A DNA stretch of 5,608 bases, taken from contig OMQY01000196.1 of assembly GCA_900313405.1 (NCBI GenBank), positions 1 through 5,608 on the forward strand, in the 5' to 3' direction. The translations under genes were made by a program, and so were the position numbers. The DNA comes from an uncultured Eubacteriales bacterium. GTDB taxonomy: Bacteria > Bacillota_A > Clostridia > Saccharofermentanales > Saccharofermentanaceae. How positions within the stretch are numbered: position 1 is the first letter of the stretch; the number at the start of each line of letters is the position of its first letter. A model generated the notes under the pieces. That model was given only the letters and a program-made list of their open reading frames with translations. It did no database searches and had not been told where the DNA came from. Positions 1 through 5,117 of this stretch are shown piece after piece.

Positions 1-54
1 CGGGTAACGGAAGTGGTAACGTTTTCGAAGAATCGTAACCCGAATCGTTACCCG
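1..54. repeat. 54-bp nested palindromic repeat, copy 1
   Basis: The outer arms CGGGTAACG (1-9) and CGTTACCCG (46-54) are perfect 9-bp inverted repeats. The inner arms GGTAACG (15-21) and CGTAACC (34-40) pair with one A-A mismatch around a 12-base centre (22-33). The same design recurs at 4210-4263 and 4281-4334 with identical arms. It begins at the first base of the window, so it could belong to a longer array upstream. A mobile REP-like palindrome or a multi-site protein-binding element would both fit; the sequence does not decide between them. Confidence 0.85.
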
Positions 55-71
55 AGGGCAGAAATCGCCGT
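55..71. repeat. 17-bp conserved tail of repeat copy 1
   Basis: The 17 bases directly after copy 1 match the 17 bases after copy 2 (4264-4280) at 16 positions; the one difference is G versus A at the twelfth base. The repeat unit is therefore best described as 54 bp plus a 17-bp tail, 71 bp in all. Copy 3 lacks this tail. Confidence 0.75.
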
Positions 72-72
72 T

Positions 73-105
73 TTGAGACGCAGTAAGCTGGGTCTTTGTG
101 ATACT
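73..105 (+). promoter_or_regulatory. possible promoter of the ABC exporter gene
   Basis: TGTGATACT at 97-105 resembles an extended -10 (TG-n followed by a 4/6 match to TATAAT). TTGAGA at 73-78 is a 5/6 match to a -35 box, but the spacer to GATACT is 21 bp, too long for a normal pair. If used, the -10 would probably act as an extended -10 without this -35. The assignment is weak; transcription could also enter from upstream of the window. Confidence 0.3.
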
Positions 106-152
106 ATTGGAAATATAGATGAGCGAAAAGACGAAGTCAGAGGAGGGGTCAT

Positions 153-2048
153 ATGCCACCCGGAGGGAGAGGAATGGGCGGCCCGATGGGGGCACAGTTC
201 CTGACAGCGGAGGAGAAGAAGAATCAGCCGAAGGTTACCAAGGCCTTGCTCAAGCGCGTCTTCTCTTATCTGAAGCCGTACCGCAGGCAGATCGCGCTGG
301 TGCTGGTGTGCATTATCGTGTCGTCGTTCTTTTCGCTGTTGCCGTCGATCCTGACAGGCAAGATCATCGATGAAGGTCTGGTGAAACAGGATTTCCATGC
401 GCTCATCTATTACATCGTCCTCTCGCTCCTCGTCACTCTCGCGGCGAGCCTTATCGGCGTCGTCGAGACTTATATCAACACATGGATCGCCCAGCACATC
501 ACTTACGATATGCGTAATCAGATGTATTCGCATCTGCAGAGGATGTCGCAGAGGTTCTTCACGACCAATAATCAGGGCGACATAATAACGAGGATGACGA
601 GCGACATCGACGGGGTCAAGAGTGTCATAACGAGCACTTTCAGCAGCATCCTGTCGAACTCGATCGTACTTATCATCGCCATGATCGCGATGTTCCGGAA
701 GAACTGGATATTGGCGATCGTGGGTATCATAATCGTGCCGCTGTTTACCGTGCCGACGAGGAAAGCCGGTAAAAAGAGGTGGAAGCTCACCAACCAGTCG
801 CAGCAGGTCAATGACGAGGTCAACGGGATATTGAACGAGACTTTGTCGGTGAGCGGGCAGCTGCTGGTGAAGCTTTTCGGGAAGGAAGATTACGAGTTTG
901 AACGCTACGAGAGCGCGAACCGCAAGATGATCGGCCTCAATATCCGGGAGAGCATGGCCGGCAGGTGGTTCCGCGTCGTCTTAACGACTTTCACGAGCGT
1001 CGGCCCGATGCTCATCTACTTGGCGGGCGGCATCCTCATGATGAAGTATGATTCCGACCTGACGATCGGTGACATCACCGTGCTGGTCGCTCTCCTCGGA
1101 AGGATGTACATGCCGGTCAACAGCCTGCTTAACATCCAGGTCGAGTGGATCAGGTCGATGGCGCTCTTCAAGAGGATCTTCGACTACTTTGACATCCCCG
1201 TCGAGATCGAAAATGCGGAGGATGCGATAACACCGGATAAAGTTGTCGGCGAAGTGGTCTTTGACCATGTCGTGTTCGGCTATGATGAGGATAAGACGAT
1301 ATTGAAGGACATCTCTTTCACGCTTAATGCCGGCAAGTCCATCGCGATCGTGGGGCCGTCCGGATCGGGCAAGAGCACGATAGTGAACCTGATCCCGAGG
1401 CTGTACGATGTGGGTGAGGGAAGCGTGACTTTCGACGGGATCGACGTGAGGAAGCTCGACTTGAAGTTCTTAAGAGAGCATGTCGGCGTCGTGTCGCAGG
1501 AGACATATCTGTTTAACGGCACGATCCGCGACAATCTCCTGTACGCCAAGCCCGACGCGACCGAGGAGGAGATGGTCGAGGCGCTTAAGAAGGCCAACAT
1601 CTACGACTTCGTCGAGAAGCAGGAAAAGGGCATCGACACCGAGGTCGGCAACCGCGGCCTCAAGCTGTCGGGCGGAGAGAAGCAGAGGATCTCGATCGCG
1701 AGGATAATACTGAAGGATCCGACGATATTTATCTTCGATGAGGCGACGAGCGCGCTCGATTCGATCTCGGAGAAGAAGATCCAGGACGCGATCGATCCCA
1801 TCATCAGATCCAAGACCAGCATCCTTATTGCCCACCGGCTGTCGACCATCCTCGCAGCGGACGAGATCCTGGTCGTGAAGGACGGCACGATCGTCGAGCG
1901 CGGTACCCACAAAGAGCTGCTCGCGAAGGAAGGCGTCTACCGCGAGCTCTACGAGACGCAGTTCAGCAAGGCGCTGCTCGAAGACGGGGACGACGGCATC
2001 TCCGAGCTCGAACAGTACATCTGGGGCGTGCAGCCGGCTGACGAGTAA
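153..2048 (+). CDS. ABC exporter half-transporter (fused membrane and ATPase domains)
   Basis: This 631-residue protein is a complete MsbA/ABCB-type half-transporter expected to work in the cytoplasmic membrane as a homo- or heterodimer, using ATP to export an unknown substrate. A Gly/Met-rich N-terminal tail (1-14) precedes an ABC type-1 membrane domain with hydrophobic segments near 46-68, 82-108, 164-182, 184-202, 272-297 and 305-320. The ATPase domain (about 366-602) has A-loop Y377, Walker A GPSGSGKST (401-409, K407), Q-loop Q449, X-loop EVGNRG (497-502), signature LSGGE (505-509), Walker B ending D529 with catalytic E530, D-loop SALD (533-536) and switch H561. All catalytic residues are present, so an active rather than a degenerate ATP site is expected. 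The ATG at 153 follows a strong AGAGGAGG (139-146). Many Clostridia encode such exporters as adjacent pairs; no partner is visible here, but the window starts only 152 bases upstream. The substrate (drug, lipid or peptide) cannot be told. Confidence 0.95.
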   Translation: MPPGGRGMGGPMGAQFLTAEEKKNQPKVTKALLKRVFSYLKPYRRQIALVLVCIIVSSFFSLLPSILTGKIIDEGLVKQDFHALIYYIVLSLLVTLAASLIGVVETYINTWIAQHITYDMRNQMYSHLQRMSQRFFTTNNQGDIITRMTSDIDGVKSVITSTFSSILSNSIVLIIAMIAMFRKNWILAIVGIIIVPLFTVPTRKAGKKRWKLTNQSQQVNDEVNGILNETLSVSGQLLVKLFGKEDYEFERYESANRKMIGLNIRESMAGRWFRVVLTTFTSVGPMLIYLAGGILMMKYDSDLTIGDITVLVALLGRMYMPVNSLLNIQVEWIRSMALFKRIFDYFDIPVEIENAEDAITPDKVVGEVVFDHVVFGYDEDKTILKDISFTLNAGKSIAIVGPSGSGKSTIVNLIPRLYDVGEGSVTFDGIDVRKLDLKFLREHVGVVSQETYLFNGTIRDNLLYAKPDATEEEMVEALKKANIYDFVEKQEKGIDTEVGNRGLKLSGGEKQRISIARIILKDPTIFIFDEATSALDSISEKKIQDAIDPIIRSKTSILIAHRLSTILAADEILVVKDGTIVERGTHKELLAKEGVYRELYETQFSKALLEDGDDGISELEQYIWGVQPADE

Positions 2049-2084
2049 CTTGTTTTCGATAATTATCCTTCTCGAAAACAAGTT
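2047..2084 (+). terminator. 13-bp inverted repeat at the ABC gene stop; weak terminator or operator
   Basis: AACTTGTTTTCGA (2047-2059) and TCGAAAACAAGTT (2072-2084) are perfect complements around a 12-base loop. The left arm starts inside the exporter's TAA stop codon, and the right arm ends at the first base of the putative -35 of the next gene. The position suits termination, but the stem is AT-rich and only a broken T stretch (TTGATTT) follows, so termination would be weak. It could instead be an operator for the ligase promoter. Confidence 0.5.
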
Positions 2085-2110
2085 TGATTTGCCTACCGTT
2101 GTTGTATAAT
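2084..2110 (+). promoter_or_regulatory. promoter of the paaK-like/ACT operon
   Basis: TATAAT at 2105-2110 is a perfect -10. The best -35 is TTGATT (2084-2089, 4/6), with a 15-bp spacer, slightly short; shifting the -35 by one base gives 16 bp. Transcription would start near 2117 and give a leader of about 48 bases. The -10 lies inside TTGTA-5-TACAA (2102-2116), an inverted repeat that may be accidental. Confidence 0.65.
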
Positions 2111-2127
2111 TTACAAGACAGAATTTA

Positions 2128-2141
2128 TCTTCGATCGAAGA
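2128..2141 (+). promoter_or_regulatory. 14-bp perfect palindrome in the ligase leader, candidate operator
   Basis: TCTTCGATCGAAGA reads the same on both strands. It lies about 10-25 bases after the expected transcription start and before the Shine-Dalgarno sequence, a typical site for a repressor that blocks early elongation. As RNA it cannot form a hairpin with a real loop at full length, so a DNA-binding site is the more natural reading. The regulator is unknown. Confidence 0.4.
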
Positions 2142-2148
2142 CTATATC

Positions 2149-2154
2149 GGGAGG
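2149..2154 (+). promoter_or_regulatory. ribosome binding site fixing the ligase start
   Basis: GGGAGG at 2149-2154 lies 10 bases before the ATG at 2165. The reading frame is open back to a TTG at 2084, but that codon overlaps the promoter and has no Shine-Dalgarno, so 2165 is chosen. Confidence 0.8.
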
Positions 2155-2164
2155 AACACCCACA

Positions 2165-3466
2165 ATGATTTGGAACGAAACAAAAGAATGCATGTCCCGC
2201 GACGAGATCGAGTCGCTTCAGAGCGCGCGCCTCGTCAAGGTCGTTAACCGCGTCTACCACAACGTCGAGTACTACCGCAAGAAGATGCAGGAGGCCGGCC
2301 TCGAGCCCGGCGACATCAAGGGCATCGAAGACCTGGACAAGCTTCCTTACACAACATATCAGGACTTAAGAGACACATACCCCTTCGGCCTCGCGGCAGC
2401 GCCCAGGTCCGAGCTCGTACGTGTCCACGCCTCATCCGGCACGACCGGTAAGCCCAAGATCGCCGTCTACACCAGACGCGACATCGAGATCTGGGCCGAG
2501 TGCGTCGCCAGATGCCTGTCCATGGCCGGCATCACACGCGACGACATCATTCAGGTCGGCTACGGCTACGGCCTCTTCACCGGCGGCCTGGGTGCCCATT
2601 ACGGTGCCGAGTACCTCGGCGCGATGGTCCTGCCGATGTCCACCGGTAACACCCAGAAACTGATCGACATGATGATCGACTGCGACGTCACATCCATCGC
2701 CTGCACGCCTTCCTATCTCCTGCACGTGGCAGAGGACCTGGAGAAAGCGGGCCTCGTCGACAAGATCAAGCTCAAGTCCGCCATCTGCGGCGCCGAGCCC
2801 TGGACCGACGAGATGCGCGACCAGATGGAATCCCGCCTGCACATCAAGGCACACGACATCTACGGCCTCACCGAGATGATGGGCCCGGGCGTTGCCTGCG
2901 ACTGCGAATACCACAAGGGCCTTCACATCTGGGAGGATCACTTCCTGCCCGAGATCATCGACCCCGCGACTCTCAAGCAGCTGCCTAAAGGCTCCGACGG
3001 CGAGCTCGTCATCACCAACCTCACCAAGGAAGGCATGCCGCTCATCCGCTACAGGACCAAGGATCTCACATCCATTCTGTACGACAAGTGCGAATGCGGC
3101 CGTACAATGGCCAGGATCCAGCGCTTCCGCGGCAGATCCGATGACATGCTCATCATCCGCGGCGTAAACGTATTCCCGTCTCAGGTCGAGGCCGCGCTCC
3201 TCACAGTCGAGGGCACAACGCCTCACTACATGCTCGTCGTCGACCGTGTCAACAACACCGACACCCTCGAGGTCCAGGTCGAAGTCGCCGAGAACGTCTT
3301 CACCGATGAGATCAAGAGCCTTGAGACTCTCTCCAAGGCCGTTCACGACAAGCTCAAGATGGCCATCGGCCTCAACGCCAAGGTCAAGCTCGTCGAGCCC
3401 AACGGCCTCGAGCATTTCGACGGCAAGAGTAAGCACGTAACCGATAAGCGTAAGCTCTATCAGTGA
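2165..3466 (+). CDS. paaK: phenylacetate-CoA ligase family protein (PaaK-like, AMP-forming)
   Basis: This 433-residue protein has the usual length for PaaK ligases, which join phenylacetate or related aryl acids to CoA through an acyl-adenylate, in the cytoplasm. Visible motifs are the phosphate-binding loop SSGTTGKPK (90-98), the adenylate-binding YGLTEMMGPG (233-242), LIRYRTKDL (293-301), the hinge RGRSDDMLIIRGVNVFPSQ (322-340) and a C-terminal GKSKHVTDKR (420-429), whose K421 is the likely adenylation lysine. C245, C247, H250 and the CECGRT at 309-314 resemble a metal-site cluster seen in PaaK relatives. The start at 2165 gives the normal N-terminus. An ACT-domain gene follows after 18 bases, so the two are co-transcribed. 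In anaerobes this pair commonly accompanies indolepyruvate ferredoxin oxidoreductase genes, which suggests a role in aromatic amino acid breakdown, possibly in the ATP-forming direction. The exact acid is inferred, and a related aryl acid is possible. Confidence 0.9.
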   Translation: MIWNETKECMSRDEIESLQSARLVKVVNRVYHNVEYYRKKMQEAGLEPGDIKGIEDLDKLPYTTYQDLRDTYPFGLAAAPRSELVRVHASSGTTGKPKIAVYTRRDIEIWAECVARCLSMAGITRDDIIQVGYGYGLFTGGLGAHYGAEYLGAMVLPMSTGNTQKLIDMMIDCDVTSIACTPSYLLHVAEDLEKAGLVDKIKLKSAICGAEPWTDEMRDQMESRLHIKAHDIYGLTEMMGPGVACDCEYHKGLHIWEDHFLPEIIDPATLKQLPKGSDGELVITNLTKEGMPLIRYRTKDLTSILYDKCECGRTMARIQRFRGRSDDMLIIRGVNVFPSQVEAALLTVEGTTPHYMLVVDRVNNTDTLEVQVEVAENVFTDEIKSLETLSKAVHDKLKMAIGLNAKVKLVEPNGLEHFDGKSKHVTDKRKLYQ

Positions 3467-3484
3467 TCACAAGGAGGTACCACC

Positions 3485-3907
3485 ATGTTCGTTAAGCAGC
3501 TCTCTATTTTTCTCGAAAACACCGAAGGCAGACTCGAGGAAGTCCTGAAGATCCTTGCCAAGGGCGGCATCGACCTCCTCTCCGCCAGCCTCGCTGACAC
3601 CATGGAGTACGGCGTCCTCCGCCTCCTCGCCAAGGACCCCGACAAAGCCAAGCAGATCCTCAAGGACGCCGGCTTTGCCGCCCGCATCGACGAAGTCATC
3701 GCGGTCGTCGTCCCCGACGCCGTCGGCAGCCTCGCCAAGGTCGTCGGCATCATCAACGCCGCCGGCATCAACATCAGCTACATCTACGGTCTCTCCATCG
3801 ACGGCGACGGCGCCCCCATCGCCATCAAGACCAACGACAACGCCAAGGCCGAGAAGCTCCTCAACGCCGCCGGCGTCACCACGCTGGGCATGGAAGACTT
3901 GCAGTAA
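3485..3907 (+). CDS. tandem ACT-domain protein
   Basis: This 140-residue protein consists of two ACT domains and nothing else. The first covers about 3-66, with the ligand-loop segment ENTEGRLEEVLKILAKGGID (11-30). The second covers about 71-137, with VPDAVGSLAKVVGIINAAGI (76-95) followed by the strand INISYIYG (95-102). ACT domains bind amino acids at domain interfaces and control partner enzymes; there is no catalytic or DNA-binding part here. The ATG follows a near-perfect AAGGAGGT (3471-3478) by six bases, and the gene sits 18 bases after the ligase stop, so translation is probably strong and linked. The likely role is sensing an aromatic or other amino acid for the ligase module, which is an inference from context. 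Codon use is extreme, dominated by GCC, GAC, CTC, ATC and AAG, which is why other frames look open. Confidence 0.9.
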   Translation: MFVKQLSIFLENTEGRLEEVLKILAKGGIDLLSASLADTMEYGVLRLLAKDPDKAKQILKDAGFAARIDEVIAVVVPDAVGSLAKVVGIINAAGINISYIYGLSIDGDGAPIAIKTNDNAKAEKLLNAAGVTTLGMEDLQ

Positions 3908-3989
3908 GGGCGAGTGGGGCATTACGTCTCACTCAGGTCCTCGCCGCTCCGCGGCTGCGTAATCGTTCGACACAATGCCCCGCTCGCCT
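3908..3989 (+). other. long GC-rich stem-loop directly after the ACT stop codon
   Basis: Bases 3908-3923 pair with 3974-3989 over 16 positions with two G-U pairs and no other mismatch. Inside are a GCCGC/GCGGC hairpin (3943-3947 with 3951-3955) and an ATTACG/CGTAAT pair (3921-3926 with 3958-3963) that competes with the end of the outer stem. No T-run follows, so it is not an intrinsic terminator. It is about tRNA-sized but lacks tRNA geometry. It may be a structured 3' UTR or a degenerate dispersed element. Confidence 0.55.
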
Positions 3990-3995
3990 GCGGGT

Positions 3996-4065
3996 AGCAC
4001 GCCGGGAGGCTGTGCGGTCGGTGAGAGGGTGCACGATCGGCGGTTCGGCTCGCCTGTGCGGTTCG
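3996..4065 (+). other. further hairpins in the ACT-gene trailer
   Basis: GCACGCC (3997-4003) pairs with GGC (4008-4010) and GTGC (4012-4015), with one bulged T and a GGGA loop of the GNRA type. GCAC (4031-4034) and GGCG (4039-4042) pair with GTGC (4056-4059) and CGCC (4051-4054). The octamer GCGGTTCG occurs at 4040-4047 and again at 4058-4065. No gene is supported here. Confidence 0.35.
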
Positions 4066-4089
4066 CGAGTAGCTTATTATCGATTCCAC

Positions 4090-4120
4090 AACTCCGAAGC
4101 TTCGGCCTCGGAGTTTTTTT
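4090..4120 (+). terminator. intrinsic terminator of the paaK-like/ACT operon
   Basis: AACTCCGA (4090-4097) pairs with TCGGAGTT (4108-4115). After one A-C mismatch, GC/GC closes a TTCG loop (4101-4104), giving the very stable C(UUCG)G tetraloop in RNA. Seven T's follow at 4114-4120. It ends the operon about 185 bases after the ACT stop codon, so the GC-rich trailer is probably transcribed. Confidence 0.9.
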
Positions 4121-4170
4121 GTGTGACCGGGCGGGTTCGTGCTCCCCCGCAGTTGTGTCCGGGTCTGTTC

Positions 4171-4202
4171 CGTGACATTAACTCAAGTCATCTGATGTCA
4201 CG
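4171..4202. repeat. 8-bp inverted repeat between terminator and repeat array
   Basis: CGTGACAT (4171-4178) and ATGTCACG (4195-4202) are perfect complements around 16 bases, within which ACT/AGT could extend the fold. It ends seven bases before repeat copy 2. No T-run follows on either strand, so it is not a clear terminator. Confidence 0.45.
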
Positions 4203-4209
4203 ATCCCCT

Positions 4210-4263
4210 CGGGTAACGAAAATGGTAACGTTTTTCAAGAACCGTAACCGGAATCGTTACCCG
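4210..4263. repeat. 54-bp nested palindromic repeat, copy 2
   Basis: It has the same outer arms (4210-4218, 4255-4263) and inner arms (4224-4230, 4243-4249) as copy 1. It differs from copy 3 at two positions, both in the central 12 bases, and from copy 1 at six, all in spacers. The 17-bp tail (4264-4280) joins it directly to copy 3. Confidence 0.88.
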
Positions 4264-4280
4264 AGGGCAGAAATCACCGT
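4264..4280. repeat. 17-bp conserved tail linking repeat copies 2 and 3
   Basis: The 17 bases match the tail after copy 1 (55-71) at 16 positions. They fill exactly the gap between copies 2 and 3, giving a 71-bp tandem period. Confidence 0.75.
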
Positions 4281-4334
4281 CGGGTAACGAAAATGGTAAC
4301 GTTTTCCAAGAATCGTAACCGGAATCGTTACCCG
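4281..4334. repeat. 54-bp nested palindromic repeat, copy 3
   Basis: The outer arms are 4281-4289 and 4326-4334; the inner arms are 4295-4301 and 4314-4320. All 32 arm positions equal those of copies 1 and 2. After the outer arm only AGG of the tail is kept, then unrelated GC-rich sequence begins, including the 10-bp palindrome GCGCCGGCGC at 4340-4349. Confidence 0.88.
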
Positions 4335-4360
4335 AGGCCGCGCCGGCGCATAATAACGCA

Positions 4361-4392
4361 CAAAAAGAGGGCCGCCTCTCGTGAGGCAGCCC
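4361..4392 (-). terminator. intrinsic terminator of rubrerythrin
   Basis: Read on the minus strand, GGGCTGCCTC (4392-4383) pairs with GAGGCGGCCC (4378-4369) over ten positions, one a G-U pair, around an ACGA loop. TC and then five T's (4366-4362) follow. It lies 26 bases beyond the rubrerythrin stop. On the plus strand there is no T-run, so it is directional. Confidence 0.88.
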
Positions 4393-4417
4393 CCGTTCGC
4401 ACAGTTCTCCGGGCCTA

Positions 4418-4960
4418 TCAGTAGTTCTCTGCTCTTACCTCGAAGTAGCTCTGAGGGTGGTTGCATACGGGGCAGACCTCGGGAGCAGCGGTTCCGACTA
4501 CGATGTGACCGCAGTTACGGCACTCCCATACCTTGACTTCGCTCTTCTCGAAGACAGTCTTTGTCTCGATGTTGTTAAGGAGCTGACGGTATCTCTCTTC
4601 ATGCATCTTCTCGATGGCAGCGACGCCGCGGAACTTTGCAGCGAGTTCCGGGAAGCCCTCTTCCTCGGCTGTCTTTGCAAATCCGTCGTACATATCTGTC
4701 CACTCGAAGTTCTCGCCGTCAGCAGCAGCGTTGAGGTTGGCGATCGTGTTGCCGATGCCGCCCAATTCCTTGAACCACATCTTGGCATGCTCCTTCTCGT
4801 TGTCGGCTGTGTGCTGGAAGATGGCCGAGATCTGCTCGTAACCCTCCTTCTTTGCTACTGAAGCAAAGTATGTATACTTATTTCTTGCCTGCGACTCTCC
4901 GGCAAAAGCGGTCTGAAGGTTCTTCTCCGTCTGAGTGCCTGCGTACTTGTTCTGAGCCAT
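4418..4960 (-). CDS. rbr: rubrerythrin
   Basis: This 180-residue protein is a full-length classical rubrerythrin, a cytoplasmic non-haem iron peroxidase that reduces hydrogen peroxide in anaerobes using electrons from rubredoxin-type partners. The N-terminal ferritin-like four-helix domain (about 5-130) carries di-iron ligand motifs: E22 in FAGES, ExxH at E55-H58, an acidic cluster E99-E101 and a second ExxH at E117-H120. The C-terminal rubredoxin-like domain (about 142-178) has CxxC pairs C147/C150 and C163/C166 for one iron. The ATG at 4960 is chosen because AAAGGAG lies seven bases upstream and the protein then begins as the family does. The frame extends to an ATG at 4996, which would add 12 unlikely residues and has no ribosome site. 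It is monocistronic, with its own promoter and terminator, and divergent from pckA. No clear PerR box was seen. Confidence 0.96.
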   Translation of the reverse strand: MAQNKYAGTQTEKNLQTAFAGESQARNKYTYFASVAKKEGYEQISAIFQHTADNEKEHAKMWFKELGGIGNTIANLNAAADGENFEWTDMYDGFAKTAEEEGFPELAAKFRGVAAIEKMHEERYRQLLNNIETKTVFEKSEVKVWECRNCGHIVVGTAAPEVCPVCNHPQSYFEVRAENY

Positions 4961-4967
4961 GTGATAA

Positions 4968-4974
4968 CTCCTTT
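4968..4974 (-). promoter_or_regulatory. ribosome binding site fixing the rubrerythrin start
   Basis: AAAGGAG on the minus strand (4974-4968) is seven bases before the ATG at 4960 and lies downstream of the alternative ATG at 4996, so it supports only the shorter protein. Confidence 0.85.
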
Positions 4975-5045
4975 CTGTCGAGCAAATGATTTTCATAGTC
5001 CGTGTAAAATTGAGGCATTTGACGCCCGCGACGGACCACAGACAT

Positions 5046-5075
5046 ATTATATCCGCTAAATCGGGCGTTTTACAA
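5046..5075 (-). promoter_or_regulatory. promoter of rubrerythrin
   Basis: On the minus strand TATAAT (5051-5046) is a perfect -10, preceded by TTGTAA (5075-5070, 4/6) with an 18-bp spacer. Transcription would start near 5039, giving a leader of about 79 bases. Inverted arms ACGCCCG (5022-5028) and CGGGCGT (5062-5068) bracket the -10. Confidence 0.65.
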
Positions 5076-5117
5076 TGGTCAAAGCCTCTTGATATTGTTT
5101 TTTTGGATGTCTTGACG

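Noticed and set aside
13..204. Small reading frame over repeat copy 1 (peptide starting MVTFSKNRNPNRYPRAE)
   Set aside because: The same peptide-like string appears at copies 2 and 3 because the repeat happens to be open in this frame. There is no ribosome site, and it runs into the exporter gene. It is a likely annotation artefact.
2432..3436. Long antisense reading frame (334 codons) opposite the ligase
   Set aside because: It is a mirror of the strongly biased, C-ending codon use of the ligase gene; the protein is low-complexity and has no family features.
3908..3989. tRNA gene (about 80 bases, paired ends, a GTTCGA string at 3965-3970)
   Set aside because: The end stem is 16 bp rather than 7, there is no D-arm or anticodon arm in the right place, and the GTTCGA is not in a proper T-arm.
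3975..4287. Reading frames between the ACT gene and the repeat array
   Set aside because: They run through a strong terminator and the palindromes, have no ribosome site and show no recognisable protein features.
4210..4334. CRISPR array
   Set aside because: The 17-bp segment between units is conserved rather than variable, the unit is itself a nested palindrome, and there are no cas genes.
4961..4996. Upstream ATG at 4996 as the rubrerythrin start
   Set aside because: It would add 12 residues unlike the family, it lacks a ribosome site, and a good AAAGGAG lies between it and the ATG at 4960.
5039..5060. PerR box at the rubrerythrin promoter
   Set aside because: The AT-rich stretch around 5044-5052 does not match the 15-bp PerR palindrome; it is simply the -10 region.
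5073..5104. Terminator-like CAAT/ATTG and TCAA/TTGA stem followed by seven T's
   Set aside because: The stem is short, AT-rich and interrupted, and no plus-strand gene lies just upstream for it to terminate. It overlaps the rubrerythrin promoter.
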